This document shows, in pieces, positions 1 to 7,082 of a stretch of DNA of 64,000 nt; position 1 is the stretch's first letter, and each line of letters starts with the position of its first letter. Under the pieces are notes generated by a model. That model saw only the letters and a program-made list of their open reading frames with translations, was not told the origin of the DNA and made no database searches. A program made the translations under genes and the position numbers. The stretch is from Paracoccaceae bacterium. Lineage in GTDB: Bacteria > Pseudomonadota > Alphaproteobacteria > Rhodobacterales > Rhodobacteraceae. The stretch is taken from assembly GCA_016938875.1 (NCBI GenBank), contig JAFGTV010000029.1, forward strand, positions 81,301 to 145,300. The letters are read 5' to 3'.

Positions 1-169
1 GTTCAAGCCGATCCTGCTGACGGCGCTGGCTGCGATGATCGGGGCCACGGTGATTCTGGCCGACCCGATCTTTCAGGGCCTGGCGATTTCGCTGCTGTTC
101 GGGTTGGCGTCCTCGACCGCTCTGACGGTGCTGGTGATCCCCGCGATCTATCGCATCTTCAAGACCTGA
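1..169 (+). CDS. RND-family efflux transporter, C-terminal end (partial)
   Basis: Only the last 55 codons are present, read from base 2 to the TGA at 167-169. The peptide is two hydrophobic helices (around TALAAMIGATVIL and ISLLFGLASSTALTVLVIPA) followed by the short polar tail YRIFKT. The helix pair and the ending resemble the final transmembrane helices of RND (AcrB/CzcA-type) inner-membrane pump subunits, where a similar TALTVLVIPALY stretch is typical. The substrate cannot be judged from this fragment. The family call rests on this short tail, so confidence is moderate. Confidence 0.6.
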   Translation, partial: FKPILLTALAAMIGATVILADPIFQGLAISLLFGLASSTALTVLVIPAIYRIFKT

Positions 170-177
170 GCCTGGCG

Positions 178-198
178 GGGCCGGGGGCATCCCGGCCC
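178..198 (+). terminator. Hairpin after the RND gene
   Basis: GGGCCGGG (178-185) and CCCGGCCC (191-198) form a perfect 8-bp stem with a 5-nt loop, nine bases after the stop codon. There is no U-run, so this would be a weak or Rho-assisted terminator. Confidence 0.45.
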
Positions 199-515
199 TG
201 TCCCGCCGACCCCGCTGAAAACGGGCAAGGGGCGGTTTTCCGTCCTGCCCAAGTAAGGGGACCGGCCCTGCGGCAACGGGTTCCAGCCGGATCTGCCACG
301 GGGAACGGGGGGACAAACGGACCCGACCAACCAGACCCGCGCTATTGCTGTCGCGCCACCTTGCCATCCGCGATCGAACCCGCCATGAATTTTCGTCCCA
401 CGGCAGCGCGTTGCGCGGATCAACTCTTTTTGTGCCTTTGTTTTTGGCATTCAGTCGTCGAGGCGCGCTATAAACGGTCCAGTCGCCCGGCGGTTCGACA
501 TCACAAGTGCGATTC

Positions 516-529
516 TTGATCGAGATCAA
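516..529 (+). promoter_or_regulatory. FNR/FnrL box upstream of the feo operon
   Basis: TTGATCGAGATCAA is a perfect palindrome matching the FNR/FnrL consensus TTGAT-N4-ATCAA. It lies 78 bp upstream of the likely start of the first feoA. Ferrous iron uptake is a known FNR/FnrL target because Fe(II) is the soluble form when oxygen is low, so activation under low oxygen is the natural reading. Confidence 0.8.
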
Positions 530-606
530 CGAAGCGCTGTTCGTTGTTGACGATATCTGATAAGAACACTCGGGATTGTCCGGGTCAGAATGGAAAGCGC
601 ACGGCG

Positions 607-1041
607 ATGGTTGGACTATTTCAGAAACCGACAGCACGACTCGACCGGCAGGTCGATGGTTTGCAAGCCGCCGATGCGCCGGGTCGCCGTGGCCGACGCC
701 ACCCTCAGGATGAATGCCGGCATGCGTCGGGGCAGCCATGTTCGGCACCCGATGGCATCCCGCAGGATTGCACGGCGGGGCCTGTCGCCTGCCCGCTGAC
801 CCTGGCGGATGAGGGGGTCTGGCTGGAAGTGGTCGCGTTGCAGTCCGGCAGGCGTTCGCATCATCGTCTGATCGACCTTGGCCTGACCGTAGGCGCGCGC
901 ATCCGTATCCTGCAACGCGGCGGATCTTGCCCGATGTTGATCGGGGTAAGCGATAGCCGCCTGGCGCTTGGTCATGGTCTGGCTGGCAAAATCCTTGTCG
1001 CGCCCGCCAATGAGGATCCGCACACCCGGAGCGATGACTGA
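607..1041 (+). CDS. feoA: FeoA-domain protein (first copy), with a long N-terminal extension
   Basis: The C-terminal ~75 residues (from about PLTLADEGVWLEVVAL) form a FeoA/SH3-like domain, with the characteristic RLIDLGLTVGARIRIL stretch. FeoA proteins are small cytoplasmic partners of FeoB. The first ~65 residues are unlike FeoA, rich in Arg, Pro and Gly, and hold several Cys residues. ATG 607 is chosen over a TTG at 544. An alternative start closer to the domain, or a sequence error, is possible. The stop abuts the ATG of the second feoA, so the operon is tight. Confidence 0.7.
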   Translation: MVGLFQKPTARLDRQVDGLQAADAPGRRGRRHPQDECRHASGQPCSAPDGIPQDCTAGPVACPLTLADEGVWLEVVALQSGRRSHHRLIDLGLTVGARIRILQRGGSCPMLIGVSDSRLALGHGLAGKILVAPANEDPHTRSDD

Positions 1042-1272
1042 ATGGATCCTGTCCTGCCGGCAATCGGAAAGAGCGTGCGGATAAAGTCCTATGTGCGGGG
1101 GAACCGGGCTGCGCGAGAACGGCTTTTGACCATGGGCCTGACCCCCGGCACCGAGATCACAGTCACCCGAATCGCGCCCATGGGGGATCCCATTGAAATT
1201 CGCGTGCGGGGTTTTGCGCTGTCACTGCGCAGGGAGGAATTCGCGCTTCTGACGCTCGAGAAAGAGATCTGA
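1042..1272 (+). CDS. feoA: Ferrous iron transport protein FeoA (second copy)
   Basis: A 76-residue protein of normal FeoA length. It carries the typical core RERLLTMGLTPGTEITVTR followed by IEIRVRGFALSLRREE. It should act in the cytoplasm as the accessory subunit of FeoB. Its TGA overlaps the ATG of feoB by one base (TGATG), implying translational coupling. Tandem FeoA proteins ahead of FeoB occur in other bacteria, and they may regulate or assemble the FeoB pore. Confidence 0.9.
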   Translation: MDPVLPAIGKSVRIKSYVRGNRAARERLLTMGLTPGTEITVTRIAPMGDPIEIRVRGFALSLRREEFALLTLEKEI

Positions 1273-3599
1273 TGACTGCCTTCACCGTCGCCACCGCCGG
1301 CAACCCCAATTGCGGCAAGACAACGCTTTTCAACGCCCTGACCGGCGCGCGACAGCGGGTCGGCAACTGGGCCGGTGTGACCGTCGACCGCAAGGAGGGC
1401 AGTTTTTCCCATGCGGGGGCCGCGGTGACGGTGGTGGATCTGCCCGGCACCTATTCGCTGGGCAGCATATCCGATAGCGGCATGGATGAGAGTATTGCGC
1501 GCGACTATATTCTGTCGGGCGAACCTGATCTCGTCATCAATATCGTTGATGCCTCGAACCTGGAGCGCAACCTGTATCTCACCGCCCAACTGGTCGAGAT
1601 GCGCGTGCCGATGATCGTCGCGCTGAACATGCTGGACATGGCCGAGGAGAAGGGCCTGCGGGTCGACCCCGAGGCCTTGGCCAACCGGATCGGCTGTCCG
1701 GTCATCCCCATCGTGGCCACCCGCAAAAAGGGCATCGACGCGTTGAAGGACGCCATCGTTGCCGCCGCCGCCGCGCCGGAACCGCCCAAGGCGACCGTGT
1801 CCCATCCCCATGCCGTCGAAGAGGCCCTTACCGGCCTGATCCCGCTGCTGGGGGCCGTGGCCGAGGAAAACGGGGTCGATACGCGCTGGCTGGCGGTCAA
1901 GTTGCTGGATGGCGATGCACAGGCCGGGTCGATGGCGGGCCCGGAGCTGACGGCAAAGGCGGACGAGGCGCGGCTCGGGGTCGAGGATCTGCTGGACGAG
2001 GATATCGACATCCTGCTGGCCGATTCCCGCTATGGGTTTGCCAACGGCCTGGCGCGCAGTTCGTCCCGGCGCACGCACCGTATTTCGCGCAGCCTGTCGG
2101 ACCGGATCGACGGGGTCGTTCTGAACCGGGTTCTGGGCATCCCGATCTTCCTTGTCATCATGTATTTGATGTTCCTCTTCGCGATCAATTTCGCCAGTGC
2201 GTTCATCGACTTTTTCGACATCCTCGTGGGCACGTTGCTGGTTGACTGGCCGTCCGAGGTGTTGACGGGTTTGGGGGCCCCGGCCTGGATCATCGCCCTG
2301 CTGCCGCAGGGGGTGGGGGCGGGCATCCAGACCGTGGCGACCTTTATTCCGGTCATCGGGTTCTTGTTCCTGTTCCTGACTTTTCTGGAGGATTCGGGCT
2401 ATATGGCCCGCGCCGCCTTTGTGATGGATCGGTCCATGCGCGCGATCGGCCTGCCGGGAAAGTCGTTCATTCCGATGATCCTGGGGTTCGGCTGCACGGT
2501 CCCCGCGGTGATGGCCGCACGGACGCTTGATAACCGACGCGACCGGATCATGACGGTGATGATGGCGCCCTTCATGTCCTGTGGTGCGCGGCTGCCGGTC
2601 TATGCGCTGTTTGCGGCGGCGTTCTTCCCGGCGGGCGGGCAAAACATCGTTTTCCTGCTGTATGTCATCGGCATCGCGGCGGCGGTTCTGACCGGGCTGG
2701 TGCTGAAGTCGACGCTGTTGCGGGGGCAGACCTCGCCGCTGATCATGGAACTGCCGCCCTATCACATTCCGACGCTGAAATCGGTGCTGCACACCACCTG
2801 GGACCGTCTCAAGGCGTTCTTGTTCAAGGCGGGCAAGATGATCGTCGCGGTGGTGGTCCTGCTGGGATTTCTGAACTCGATCGGGACGGACGGCTCGTTC
2901 AACAACCAGGATACCGAAAAGTCCGCGCTGGCCTCGATCGGCCGCACCATCACCCCGGTTTTCGAACCGATGGGCATCCATGAGGACAACTGGCCCGCCA
3001 CGGTCGGCCTGTTCACCGGCATCTTTGCGAAAGAGGCTGTGGTCGGCACGTTGAACGCACTTTACGGGCAGATGGTCGAGGACGGCGATGCCGACGCGCA
3101 GGACGAATTCAGCGTGATGGCCGGTATCGGGGCCGCGCTGGCCTCGATCCCCGCAAATCTGTCGGATGCGGTGGCCAGCATTGCAGACCCGCTTGGCCTG
3201 AATATCGGGGATGTGGCGAACGCCGAATCGGCCGCCGCGCAACAGGGCGTAAAGGCCGACGTGTTCGGCGCCATGGCCGCACGGTTCGACGGGTCGGCGG
3301 GCGCGTTGGCCTATATGCTGGCGATCCTGCTCTATATGCCCTGCGTTGCCGCAACGAGCGCGATCTGGCGCGAGACCGGCGCCAAGTGGACCTTCTTTGC
3401 GGTGGGCTGGACGACGGGCCTCGCTTACGGCGCGGCGGTCATCACCTACCAGGCCAGTCGGCTGTCGACTCAGCCGGTCGCGGCGATGTCGTGGATCGCA
3501 GGCATTCTTTCACTCTTTACCGTCGCGCTGGTCGCAATGCGCCTGGCCTCGGGGCCAAAGGCCTGGGGCCGACGGGCCGCGACCGCCCGCGTGGAATAG
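1272..3599 (+). CDS. feoB: Ferrous iron transporter FeoB
   Basis: A 775-residue inner-membrane Fe(II) transporter. The N-terminal G domain has GNPNCGKT (residues 10-17), the DLPG switch motif and the NMLD base-recognition motif. A linker of about 170 to 280 follows, then a polytopic domain with two Gate regions. The first Gate holds the Cys-containing FGCTVPAVMA motif thought to line the Fe(II) path. Position 14 is Cys where many FeoB proteins have Ser. It is coupled to feoA upstream and followed 10 bp later by feoC. The FNR box at 516 should govern the whole unit. Confidence 0.97.
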   Translation: MTAFTVATAGNPNCGKTTLFNALTGARQRVGNWAGVTVDRKEGSFSHAGAAVTVVDLPGTYSLGSISDSGMDESIARDYILSGEPDLVINIVDASNLERNLYLTAQLVEMRVPMIVALNMLDMAEEKGLRVDPEALANRIGCPVIPIVATRKKGIDALKDAIVAAAAAPEPPKATVSHPHAVEEALTGLIPLLGAVAEENGVDTRWLAVKLLDGDAQAGSMAGPELTAKADEARLGVEDLLDEDIDILLADSRYGFANGLARSSSRRTHRISRSLSDRIDGVVLNRVLGIPIFLVIMYLMFLFAINFASAFIDFFDILVGTLLVDWPSEVLTGLGAPAWIIALLPQGVGAGIQTVATFIPVIGFLFLFLTFLEDSGYMARAAFVMDRSMRAIGLPGKSFIPMILGFGCTVPAVMAARTLDNRRDRIMTVMMAPFMSCGARLPVYALFAAAFFPAGGQNIVFLLYVIGIAAAVLTGLVLKSTLLRGQTSPLIMELPPYHIPTLKSVLHTTWDRLKAFLFKAGKMIVAVVVLLGFLNSIGTDGSFNNQDTEKSALASIGRTITPVFEPMGIHEDNWPATVGLFTGIFAKEAVVGTLNALYGQMVEDGDADAQDEFSVMAGIGAALASIPANLSDAVASIADPLGLNIGDVANAESAAAQQGVKADVFGAMAARFDGSAGALAYMLAILLYMPCVAATSAIWRETGAKWTFFAVGWTTGLAYGAAVITYQASRLSTQPVAAMSWIAGILSLFTVALVAMRLASGPKAWGRRAATARVE

Positions 3600-3609
3600 G
3601 TGGCAGCGC

Positions 3610-3912
3610 ATGTTACTCTCTGAAATCCGTTCGTATTGCGCCCAGGCAGGCCGAGTGTCGCTAGAGCAATTGTCGGATCGTTTCGATGCCGATCCCGAGG
3701 CCGTCCGTGGCATGATGGACGTTCTGGTGAACAAGGGGATGGTGTGTTGCCTGACCAACCCGGACCCGACCTGTGGCAAGGCCTGTAGCGGCTGCACGAT
3801 GGGCTGTGCATCGCTGGGGCTGATGTCAGATGCGGTCTATGAATGGGTTGGCCGCCGCGCGCGCGGGGGGGGCGGTACCCCGCATGGTTCGGATGGGCCA
3901 GCACCGCACTGA
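3610..3912 (+). CDS. feoC: FeoC-like winged-helix Fe-S protein
   Basis: A 100-residue protein. Residues 1-45 fit the FeoC winged helix (MLLSEIRSYCAQAGRVSLEQL). A Cys-rich wing follows with Cys 46, 47, 55, 59, 62 and 66, the last four as C-x3-C-x2-C-x3-C. FeoC proteins bind an oxygen-sensitive Fe-S cluster and control FeoB stability or activity. The position directly after feoB supports the call. The C-terminal ~25 residues are Gly/Arg-rich and probably disordered. Confidence 0.85.
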   Translation: MLLSEIRSYCAQAGRVSLEQLSDRFDADPEAVRGMMDVLVNKGMVCCLTNPDPTCGKACSGCTMGCASLGLMSDAVYEWVGRRARGGGGTPHGSDGPAPH

Positions 3913-4340
3913 GATCACGCGATGACAGCCCCGGGGGGGATCGGCGCCGGGCCGCAGTCGCCCCGCGACGGCCGGTTCTGCGATGTCCCCGACCGGGGCA
4001 GATAAAAACCTGCCTCAACGGCCGAAAACGGCGTAGCCCACCGGGGACCGCCGCGATTTATTCACGATGATAAGGTGGCTGCGCCCACATCCTTCTGCCT
4101 CTGTCGCAGAAAAATATTTTCTGAAAGTAGGGTGCTGGATCTCGGCGCGCGGCCGAGATTGCCTGCTTGTCAGAAAGGCTTGCCTCTCCTGCGCCGCGTC
4201 GCGCGCGTCAGCGCCCAACGCTGCCGTCAAGGCAGAGTGCGGCGGAGGTCAGGAAAGAGCCCCGTTTTGACCAATGCTGCATACCTTTTGAAGGTCTGTT
4301 TTTGATTGCTCGCTGAGCATGTAATTGCTTAATGTAGCTT
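3913..4340. other. Gene-free spacer with two inverted repeats
   Basis: No convincing gene lies in this 428-bp gap. It becomes visibly more AT-rich from about 4060 on. An A/T-rich inverted repeat, CAGAAAA/TTTTCTG, lies at 4107-4123. A GC-rich hairpin, ATCTCGGC/GCCGAGAT, lies at 4139-4159. Neither is followed by a T-run, and their role is unknown. Confidence 0.5.
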
Positions 4341-4790
4341 ATGAGCACTCGCATCCGTATCGCCCTGTCGAGCGACCATGCCGCCATCGAACTCCGTCAA
4401 TCAATATCCCGTTATCTTACGGAGAGGGATTTTGATGTAGTTGACATTGGGCCGACAGAGCCTGAGAGCACTCACTATCCGAAACATGGCGAAGCGGCGG
4501 CGAGGATCGTCGCCTCCAACGATTGTCAGCTTGGCATTATTTTATGTGGCACAGGCCAAGGCATCATGATGGCAGCGAACAAGGTGAAGGGCATCCGGTG
4601 TGGTGTGTGCGCTGACCCGTTTTCGGCCCGAATGATCCGCCAACATAACGATGCAAACATGCTGTCCTTGGGCGCCCGCGTGGTGGGTGAAGGCTTGGCA
4701 TTGGAAATAGTTGATGCATTCGTGAACGCTTCCTTCGAAGGTGGCCGACATGCAGTCCGAGTTACAATGATTGACGCGATAGAAAGCTGA
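4341..4790 (+). CDS. rpiB: RpiB/LacAB-family sugar-phosphate isomerase
   Basis: A 149-residue protein of the ribose-5-phosphate isomerase B fold. It has the N-terminal SSDHAA motif, the catalytic-loop CGTGQG with Cys69, the ANKVKGIRC segment and the NMLSLGAR motif. RpiB enzymes interconvert ribose-5-P and ribulose-5-P; relatives act on allose, galactose or tetrose phosphates, so the substrate here is uncertain. The gene stands alone, between feoC and a tRNA. Its base composition is much lower in GC than its neighbours (28 of 60 G/C at 4381-4440), which may indicate transfer. The Shine-Dalgarno sequence is weak. Confidence 0.85.
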   Translation: MSTRIRIALSSDHAAIELRQSISRYLTERDFDVVDIGPTEPESTHYPKHGEAAARIVASNDCQLGIILCGTGQGIMMAANKVKGIRCGVCADPFSARMIRQHNDANMLSLGARVVGEGLALEIVDAFVNASFEGGRHAVRVTMIDAIES

Positions 4791-4950
4791 TTGCAGCCAT
4801 TGGAGCCGCCGCAGCCAATGCTCGCTTCGTCCGCACAGCAGACGCTCATGACCATCGCAGCGAAGGGCCGCTTCGATGTAGGCCGCCCGGCCAGAGGCAA
4901 TGCTTCTGACGAAAAGAGCTGACCTATCTGGTGCTTTACAATAAGGGATT

Positions 4951-5026
<76 letters not shown>

Positions 5027-5114
5027 ACTCTAAGGCGGCCCTTTCGGCCCGCCCGCGTGTATCTATGAAAGCGGCGGGGGGAGATCAAGCGAAAAAATCA
5101 CCTCGCCCGCAGCC

Positions 5115-5447
5115 TTAGTTGTCGTCGTCGTCCGCCGCCACATCGGCGATGTCGTCAAGCGAGACGCTATCGTCGTCATCATCGTCGTCCAGCACGTCAT
5201 CGCCCAGATCGACATCGGTGTCGTCGTCGTCGACCACTTCATCGTCAGCTTCCAGATCCTCGGCCGGCGCAGCCTTCTTGGGCCGTGCCTTTTCGGTGAC
5301 CAGCGTCCGACCCTTGCTTGCGGTCAGGCTTTCCAACGAGAATTCGTGCCCGCAGGACGGGCAGGTCATCGGATTGCGCTGCAGATCGTAAAAGCGGGTC
5401 GAGCAGTTCGGGCAAACGCGCTTTACGCCCCATTCTTCCTTGGGCAT
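5115..5447 (-). CDS. TIGR02300-type zinc-ribbon protein with acidic tail
   Basis: A 110-residue protein. The first ~40 residues contain CPNCSTRFYDLQRNPMTCPSCG, two Cys pairs spaced as a zinc ribbon. The C-terminal half is almost pure Asp/Glu with Val and Ser. This matches the conserved but uncharacterised alphaproteobacterial family TIGR02300, whose function is unknown. The start at 5447 is preferred over one 17 codons upstream because GAGAGGA lies just before it. A GC-rich imperfect hairpin between it and the tRNA gene (about 5031-5053) could end transcription. Confidence 0.85.
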   Translation of the reverse strand: MPKEEWGVKRVCPNCSTRFYDLQRNPMTCPSCGHEFSLESLTASKGRTLVTEKARPKKAAPAEDLEADDEVVDDDDTDVDLGDDVLDDDDDDDSVSLDDIADVAADDDDN

Positions 5448-5561
5448 GGATGTCCTCTCACACGGGTCTGATTTCTTGCGGTTCACGCCACGTGCCACAA
5501 GTGCCCCGACGTGTCAAAGCCCTTTTGGGCTGCTATGCTAGTCACGCGAACAGAGGCAGAG

Positions 5562-6254
5562 ATGAGCATCACCCACATTCCCGGCGATCCACCGCTTGAG
5601 GTTACGCTGCGCCGCTCGGTGCGGGCCCGGCGTTATTCGCTGCGTATCTCGCAGCTTGATGGGCGGGTGACGCTGACAATGCCCCAGCATGCACCGCTCA
5701 AGGCAGGCCTGGCCTTTGTGCGCGAGAAAGAGGGTTGGATCCGCGGCCACCTCGCGGCGCGGCCCCGGGAATGCCCGGTCGGACTGGGCGGCACGGTGCC
5801 GTTTCAGGGCCGCGACTTGCGCGTGATTGCCGGGCAATGCCACAGGCCACACCTGGCCGACAATGCGCTGGTCGTGCCGGGTGCTGCCGAGGACGCCCCG
5901 GCCAGGGTCATGGGTTTTCTCAAGACCCGGGCGCGGGCCGAACTGGCCGCCGCGGCGGACCACTATGCCGCGGCGCTGGGCCGGCCCTATGGGCGGTTGA
6001 CGTTGCGCGACGCACGCACGCGCTGGGGGTCATGCTCGTCGCGGGGGGATCTGATGTTTTCGTGGCGGCTGATCATGGCCCCGGCCCAGGTGTTGGATTA
6101 CGTGGCCGCCCACGAGGTTGCGCACCTGGCCGAAATGAACCACTCGCCCGCGTTCTGGGCGGTGGTGGAGCGCCTGATGCCCGACTATGCCGCGCCGCGT
6201 GCCTGGCTGCGCATCAATGGCGCGATGCTGCACCGGGTGCGTTTCACGGATTGA
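5562..6254 (+). CDS. YgjP/DUF45-family zinc metallopeptidase
   Basis: A 230-residue protein related to E. coli YgjP. Near the C terminus it has TRWGSCS (residues 153-159) and the zincin motif HEVAH (184-188), with a further His at 194 in EMNHSPAFW. These provide the zinc ligands and catalytic Glu of the SprT/WLM-like metallopeptidases. The substrate is not known. The N-terminal half (RSVRARRYSLRIS) is the usual beta-rich region. ATG 5562 is preceded by AGAGG. The next gene, the GntR regulator, starts 31 bp downstream, with its operator between. Confidence 0.85.
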   Translation: MSITHIPGDPPLEVTLRRSVRARRYSLRISQLDGRVTLTMPQHAPLKAGLAFVREKEGWIRGHLAARPRECPVGLGGTVPFQGRDLRVIAGQCHRPHLADNALVVPGAAEDAPARVMGFLKTRARAELAAAADHYAAALGRPYGRLTLRDARTRWGSCSSRGDLMFSWRLIMAPAQVLDYVAAHEVAHLAEMNHSPAFWAVVERLMPDYAAPRAWLRINGAMLHRVRFTD

Positions 6255-6266
6255 CGCGGGGGGATT

Positions 6267-6277
6267 TTGTGATCACA
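6267..6277 (+). promoter_or_regulatory. TTTGTGATCAC operator upstream of the GntR gene
   Basis: The palindrome TGTGATCACA at 6268-6277 ends eight bases before the ATG at 6286, where a ribosome-binding site would normally be. The same 11-base word TTTGTGATCAC occurs four more times, at mdh/sucC and sdhC. A GntR-family regulator binding here would repress its own synthesis; this is an inference. Confidence 0.65.
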
Positions 6278-6285
6278 TTTCTCCC

Positions 6286-6936
6286 ATGTTGATCCAGACC
6301 CGACCCGGCGAGGCAGGCACCTCGGCCCATGACCGGCTGTACCGGACCCTGCGCACCCAGATCATCCATGGCGAGTTGACGCCAGGGGCAGCGCTGACGT
6401 TGCGCGGGCTGGGGCGCCAGTTCGGCGTGTCGATGACCCCCGCGCGCGAGGCCGTGCGCCGCCTGGTGGCCGAAGGGGCGCTGACCCTCTCGGCCTCGGG
6501 GCGCATTTCGACGCCCGAGCTGTCGAACGAGCGGATCGAGGAACTGGCCGCCCTGCGCGCCCTTCTGGAACCCGAACTTGCCAGCCGCGCGCTGCCCCGC
6601 GCCCACCTGGCGCTGATCGAACGGCTGCAAACCATCAACGCCAGCATCGGCGAGGTTGTCTCGCGCGGGGATGCGGTGGGCTTTATCCGCACCAACCTGG
6701 AGTTTCACCGCACCCTCTACCTGCGCGCCCAGGCCCCCGCGATGTTGGCCATGGCCGAAACCGTCTGGCTGCAATTGGGCCCCACGATGCGGGCGCTCTA
6801 TGGACGGTTGGGGCGGACCGAACCGCCGCAGCACCACCGCATGATCCTGGCCGCCCTGCGCGCCGGGGACGAACCCGCGCTGCGGCTGGCGGTGCGCACG
6901 GATGTCACCCAAGGCCTGCGGATGCTGGCCGCCTGA
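6286..6936 (+). CDS. GntR-family regulator, FadR/FCD subfamily
   Basis: A 216-residue transcription factor. Residues ~12-75 form the GntR winged helix, with the typical LRGLGRQFGVSMTPAREAVRRL recognition segment split over two helices. Residues ~85-210 form an all-helical FCD ligand domain with the metal/ligand residues (LEFHRTLY, HHRMILAAL). FCD regulators usually sense carboxylates or acyl compounds. Its promoter holds the same palindrome found at sucC and sdhC, and the lpd end of the TCA operon converges on it. It is therefore the best candidate regulator of the TCA genes. A TCA regulator named AkgR is described in Rhodobacter; orthology was not tested. ATG 6286 gives a normal family length. 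Confidence 0.85.
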   Translation: MLIQTRPGEAGTSAHDRLYRTLRTQIIHGELTPGAALTLRGLGRQFGVSMTPAREAVRRLVAEGALTLSASGRISTPELSNERIEELAALRALLEPELASRALPRAHLALIERLQTINASIGEVVSRGDAVGFIRTNLEFHRTLYLRAQAPAMLAMAETVWLQLGPTMRALYGRLGRTEPPQHHRMILAALRAGDEPALRLAVRTDVTQGLRMLAA

Positions 6937-6949
6937 GGGCGTGCTTTGC

Positions 6950-6970
6950 CTTCCTCCTGGGAAAAATACC
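6950..6970 (+). repeat. Post-stop intergenic repeat, copy A
   Basis: CTTCCTCCTGG followed by GAAAAATACC, thirteen bases after the gntR-family stop codon. It is related to copies at 8569-8590 and 26893-26914, which also directly follow stop codons. Confidence 0.5.
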
Positions 6971-7026
6971 TAAAGCCCGACCGCCCCCACAGGACCGGCG
7001 TCCCGGCTAAAGGGCATGCCGTGGTC

Positions 7027-7064
7027 CCGCGCGCCGGGGTTTTCGACGATGCCCCGGCGCGCGG
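7027..7064 (-). terminator. Strong hairpin ending the TCA operon (lpd end)
   Basis: CCGCGCGCCGGGG (7027-7039) and CCCCGGCGCGCGG (7052-7064) are a perfect 13-bp inverted repeat with a 12-nt loop, 18 bp after the lpd stop on the minus strand. No T-run follows. It lies between converging genes, so it could stop transcription in both directions. Confidence 0.7.
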
Positions 7065-7082
7065 TTGGGGTCAGGCCTGTTT

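Larger units (their letters stand above)
170..606. other. Intergenic region upstream of feo
   Basis: No credible gene lies here. The stretch holds the hairpin at 178-198 and the FNR-type box at 516-529. The remainder shows no structure I recognise. Confidence 0.6.

Noticed and set aside
1089..3242. A 717-codon open frame on the minus strand opposite feoB
   Set aside because: It is very rich in Arg, Gln and His with no domain, and lies fully opposite feoB. GC-rich DNA commonly leaves such antisense frames open.
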